Source: CG1-02-35-72 sp036170135 (lineage in GTDB: Bacteria > Bacteroidota > Bacteroidia > Flavobacteriales > Flavobacteriaceae). Taken from it: 16,006 bases of DNA. Positions 13,258-16,006 of the stretch are shown one piece after another. The notes under the pieces were generated by a model. That model saw only the letters and a list, made by a program, of their open reading frames with translations, did no database searches and had not been told where the DNA came from. Position 1 is the stretch's first letter; every line of letters starts with the position of its first letter. Made by a program: the position numbers and the translations under genes. The DNA is taken from assembly GCA_036170135.1 (NCBI GenBank), contig JAVHOP010000041.1, positions 1 through 16,006 of the forward strand, in the 5' to 3' direction.

Positions 13258-14811
13258 TTAAAAATCGAATTTAATTCCCTGAGCCAAAGGTAAACTAGTT
13301 GAATAATTTATCGTATTGGTTTGACGGCGCATATAGGCTTTCCAAGCATCAGAGCCCGATTCGCGTCCACCACCTGTTTCCTTTTCGCCACCAAAAGCGC
13401 CACCAATCTCGGCTCCTGATGTGCCGATATTCACATTTGCAATGCCACAATCTGAGCCCGCTTGCGATAAAAATAATTCCGATTCGCGCATATTTGTTGT
13501 CATAATGGCCGATGATAAGCCTTGAACCACATCATTTTGAATGGCAATAGCGTTGGATACCGCGCCACTATATTTTATCAAATACAGCAATGGCGCAAAA
13601 GTTTCATTTTGAACTACTTCATAATGATTTTCAACTTCAGCAATTGAGGGCGATACATAACAACCGCTTTCATATCCTTTTCCTGTTAAAACCTTACCTT
13701 CAACGAGCATATTTCCACCTTGTTGTTTTACCTTTTCTAGCGCCGAAAGATAAATTGCAACAGCGGCTTTATCTATAAGTGGTCCGATATGATTATTTTC
13801 GTCGAGCGGATTTCCAATGCGCAGTTGACTATAAGCACTCACTAATTTGTCTTTAACCTGATTGTAAACACTTTCGTGGATGATTAATCGTCTGGTTGAC
13901 GTACAGCGTTGTCCAGCAGTTCCAACAGCACCAAATAAAGCGCCGACAGTGGTCATTTCTAAATCGGCACTTGGCGTAACAATAATGGCGTTGTTTCCAC
14001 CTAATTCTAACAGACTTCTACCTAAACGTTGCGCCACGGCTTGTGCCACAATTTTACCCATTTTAATAGAGCCTGTAGCTGATATTAAGGCTACATTTTT
14101 GTCGGTTGTCATCATTTCACCAACTTTATAATCGCCATTAATTAGGCAAGAAATGCCTTCGGGCAGGTTGTTTACTTTTAAAACTTGCTTGATAATGTTT
14201 TGACAAGCTACGCCGCATAAAGGCGCTTTTTCTGAAGGTTTCCAAATACAAACATCACCACAAACCCAAGCTAAAGCAGTATTCCAAGCCCAAACAGCTA
14301 CGGGAAAATTAAATGCCGAAATAATACCGACAACGCCAAGTGGATGGTACTGGTCGTACATACGGTGACTCGGTCTTTCAGAATGCATGGTCAATCCGTG
14401 TAGTTGTCTTGATAAACCAACTGCAAAATCACAGATGTCAATCATTTCTTGCACTTCGCCCAAACCTTCTTGAAGAGATTTTCCCATTTCATACGACACT
14501 AATTGCCCAAGCGGATTTTTCAATTCCCTTAATTTTTCTCCAAATTGTCGAACCATTTCGCCTCGTTTTGGAGCGGGAATTAATCTAAACGATTTAAAAG
14601 CTTGGGTAGCCGAAGCGCTTATTTTGTCATAATCAGCTTTTGTTGCTGTACTCACTTTACCTATTAAAGTGCCGTCAACAGGCGAATAAGAAGCAATCAT
14701 TTCGCCAGAACCAAAACTGTTTTGCCCAGTTGAATTTCCTTCATTTACGGCGTTTAGACCTAATATTTTTAAAGCCTCACCAATATTGATATTTTGATGT
14801 TCGGTTGTCAT
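13258..14811 (-). CDS. ALDH7-type aldehyde dehydrogenase (probable aminoadipate semialdehyde / piperideine-6-carboxylate dehydrogenase)
   Basis: NAD(P)-dependent oxidation of an aldehyde to an acid. It has 517 aa. ALDH motifs in order: SAFNFPVAVWAWN at 165-177 (Asn168), KPSEKAP at 191-197, GSIKMG at 247-252, general base Glu269 in LELGGNN, and catalytic Cys303 in GQRCTSTRRL. The GQRCTS context and the C-terminal GGEKETGGGRESGSDAWK point to the ALDH7/antiquitin group, whose members oxidise the lysine-derived aminoadipic semialdehyde in equilibrium with piperideine-6-carboxylate. No other lysine-degradation gene is in the window. It is divergent from the LuxE-like gene and is followed, after 65 nt, by cytochrome genes. 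Confidence 0.9.
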   Translation of the reverse strand: MTTEHQNINIGEALKILGLNAVNEGNSTGQNSFGSGEMIASYSPVDGTLIGKVSTATKADYDKISASATQAFKSFRLIPAPKRGEMVRQFGEKLRELKNPLGQLVSYEMGKSLQEGLGEVQEMIDICDFAVGLSRQLHGLTMHSERPSHRMYDQYHPLGVVGIISAFNFPVAVWAWNTALAWVCGDVCIWKPSEKAPLCGVACQNIIKQVLKVNNLPEGISCLINGDYKVGEMMTTDKNVALISATGSIKMGKIVAQAVAQRLGRSLLELGGNNAIIVTPSADLEMTTVGALFGAVGTAGQRCTSTRRLIIHESVYNQVKDKLVSAYSQLRIGNPLDENNHIGPLIDKAAVAIYLSALEKVKQQGGNMLVEGKVLTGKGYESGCYVSPSIAEVENHYEVVQNETFAPLLYLIKYSGAVSNAIAIQNDVVQGLSSAIMTTNMRESELFLSQAGSDCGIANVNIGTSGAEIGGAFGGEKETGGGRESGSDAWKAYMRRQTNTINYSTSLPLAQGIKFDF

Positions 14812-14823
14812 ATCTTGTTAAAT

Positions 14824-14848
14824 TATTTTCGTCAAAAATACGAAAATA
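14824..14848. promoter_or_regulatory. Palindrome overlapping the ALDH promoter (probable operator)
   Basis: TATTTTCGT (14824-14832), 7-nt spacer, ACGAAAATA (14840-14848): 9-bp perfect arms. The spacer plus one arm base is the minus-strand -7 box TATTTTTG (14833-14840), so a bound protein would cover the promoter. It lies 12 nt before the ALDH ATG (14811) and in the shared region with the divergent gene. Confidence 0.5.
14833..14840 (-). promoter_or_regulatory. Putative -7 box of the ALDH gene
   Basis: Minus-strand TATTTTTG matches TAnnTTTG. A TTG at 14865-14867 (minus) is 24 nt away, a little far for a -33 element. The box lies in the centre of the palindrome at 14824-14848. Confidence 0.5.
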
Positions 14849-14942
14849 TATAGCGCTAAAAAAGCAACAGACTGCCTAATTTACAAATGCACCATCTCTA
14901 TCAGCCCTTTTAAAAAATAAAAAATCCTTCTAAAAAATCAAT

Positions 14943-14950
14943 TACTTTTG
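14943..14950 (+). promoter_or_regulatory. Putative -7 box of the LuxE-like gene
   Basis: TACTTTTG matches TAnnTTTG and ends 20 nt before the ATG at 14971, giving a leader of about 14 nt. There is no TTG at the expected -33 position. Confidence 0.5.
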
Positions 14951-14970
14951 CCTTTACACTTAGTTAAAAG

Positions 14971-15948
14971 ATGAATTTAACATCATTATTTAATATTAAA
15001 TCTGCTTCCGATTTTGAAATATCGGCTTTAGCGATATTCAAATTTCAAGCAGAAAACAATAGTGTTTATCGCACTTTTTTAGATTATTTAAATTGTAATT
15101 ATCAAACGGTTTCTTCACTTGATGTGATTCCTTTTTTACCCATTCAATTTTTTAAAACCCATCGCGTTTTATCGCTCGATAAACCTATTCAAGAAACTTT
15201 TTTAAGCAGCGGTACTACCGGAATGCGACAAAGCAAACATCTGGTAACCGATTTAGCACTTTATGAAACCAGTTATTTAAAAGGGTTTGAGCATTTTTAT
15301 GGCGACATAACCGAATATACTGTTTTAGCTTTATTGCCTTCTTATCTCGACAGAAATGGTTCTTCATTGGTTTATATGGTTGCCGATTTAATAAAAAAAT
15401 CGGGTAAACCAAAAAGCGGATTTTATCTCAATAATTTAGACGATTTGGCAAACACCTTAACGGAACTCGATCAAAAAGGCGAAAAAGTATTGCTTATAGG
15501 TGTTTCGTTTGCGCTATTAAACCTCATCGAAAGACAATCTTTTAATCTTAAAAATACCATTGTTATGGAAACGGGGGGTATGAAAGGACAACGAAAAGAA
15601 TTGATTAGATACGAGTTACACCAACAACTTTGTTTAGGATTTGGCATTTCTAAAATCCATTCGGAATATGGAATGACCGAATTGCTGAGTCAAGCATATT
15701 CAAATGGAAATGGTCTATTTAACACACCTCCTTGGATGAAAATTTACATTCGCGACGCCGAAGATGCGCTGAGTATTTTGCCAAACGGACAAGTTGGTGG
15801 TATTAATGTGATAGATTTAGCTAATCTTAATTCCTGTTCATTTATTGCTACTCAAGATTTAGGAAAAATCCATAGTAATGGCCTCTTTGAAATTTTAGGG
15901 CGCTTTGATAATAGCGATATTAGAGGTTGTAATTTGTTGGTGGGGTAA
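14971..15948 (+). CDS. LuxE-like acyl-protein synthetase / acyltransferase
   Basis: Member of the LuxE/PaaK branch of adenylate-forming enzymes, 325 aa. LuxE activates a fatty acid with ATP and passes it through an enzyme cysteine to a reductase partner (LuxC). Visible motifs are the phosphate loop SSGTTGMRQS at 79-88, TGGMKG at 201-206, and the adenylation motif HSEYGMTELLSQAY at 230-243. After these come IATQDLGKI (292-300) and LGRFDNSDIRGC (309-320). Cys320, six residues from the end, is placed like the acyl-accepting C-terminal cysteine I recall for LuxE. No luxC-type reductase or lux genes are present, so bioluminescence is not implied and the acyl substrate and partner are unknown. It is divergent from the ALDH gene. 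Confidence 0.85.
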   Translation: MNLTSLFNIKSASDFEISALAIFKFQAENNSVYRTFLDYLNCNYQTVSSLDVIPFLPIQFFKTHRVLSLDKPIQETFLSSGTTGMRQSKHLVTDLALYETSYLKGFEHFYGDITEYTVLALLPSYLDRNGSSLVYMVADLIKKSGKPKSGFYLNNLDDLANTLTELDQKGEKVLLIGVSFALLNLIERQSFNLKNTIVMETGGMKGQRKELIRYELHQQLCLGFGISKIHSEYGMTELLSQAYSNGNGLFNTPPWMKIYIRDAEDALSILPNGQVGGINVIDLANLNSCSFIATQDLGKIHSNGLFEILGRFDNSDIRGCNLLVG

Positions 15949-15952
15949 TACT

Positions 15953-16006
15953 TTACACCACTCTCAAAACAAAATAATTCTTTTTACCGCGTTGCAGCAA
16001 CACAAA
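15953..16006 (-). CDS. 3' end of an unidentified minus-strand gene (partial)
   Basis: Reading leftwards from the window edge gives 17 open codons (FVLLQRGKKNYFVLRVV) and then a TAA at 15953-15955. The peptide looks like the natural C-terminus of a protein, and it converges on the LuxE-like gene with a 4-nt gap. It is too short to assign to a family, and chance openness over 17 codons cannot be excluded. Confidence 0.35.
   Translation of the reverse strand, partial: FVLLQRGKKNYFVLRVV

Noticed and set aside
13880..14131. Plus-strand open frame of 83 codons opposite the ALDH gene
   Set aside because: Lies entirely inside a strongly conserved minus-strand gene, has an unlikely composition and no promoter. 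Similar shadows exist opposite prs, radA and hflX.
1..16006. CRISPR array, transposase, toxin-antitoxin or phage defence genes
   Set aside because: I saw no spaced direct repeats, insertion-sequence ends or relevant protein motifs on either strand.

Overview
The window is low-GC DNA from a member of the Bacteroidota, most likely Flavobacteriia. The evidence is the protein families present (the prs-rplY-pth order, DUF2480, DUF3078, a ~630-residue PurF-like protein and a long CTC-type L25), the weak or absent Shine-Dalgarno sequences, and many copies of the Bacteroidetes -7 promoter box TAnnTTTG upstream of genes. An N run flanked by an exact 55-bp duplication shows that this is a scaffolded draft or metagenome assembly.

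Layout. Positions 1-340 hold a small cysteine-rich protein. Positions 472-2898 (minus) hold prs, rplY and pth, which cover PRPP synthesis, ribosomal protein bL25 and peptidyl-tRNA hydrolase; a false assembly gap breaks the 5' end of prs. Positions 3087-3170 are tRNA-Leu(CAA), whose terminator runs into the promoter of radA. radA and hflX follow on the plus strand. Positions 5887-8126 (minus) carry sufE, a sufT-like DUF59 gene, a DUF2480 gene and a DUF3078 outer-membrane gene, so this is part of an Fe-S assembly neighbourhood. Positions 8181-11506 (plus) carry a compact set: a PfkB sugar/nucleoside kinase, a divergent PurF-like amidotransferase/phosphoribosyltransferase and a small lipoprotein. 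Positions 11507-11755 are non-coding and end in a strong terminator. Positions 11756-13192 (minus) carry three secreted haem proteins: two tandem paralogous monohaem cytochromes c and a cytochrome P460 family protein. Positions 13258-14811 (minus) encode an ALDH7-type semialdehyde dehydrogenase. It is divergent from a LuxE-like acyl-protein synthetase at 14971-15948. The last 54 bases look like the 3' end of a minus-strand gene.

Most of the window is housekeeping or conserved accessory content, and I found no mobile element, CRISPR array or defence island. The parts that most deserve a second look are two near-perfect palindromes placed like operators (13193-13212 and 14824-14848), a possible sigma-54-driven orphan transcript at 11554-11731, the PurF-like protein with altered active-site motifs, the head-to-head promoters of sufE and pfkB, and the artefactual gap in prs.
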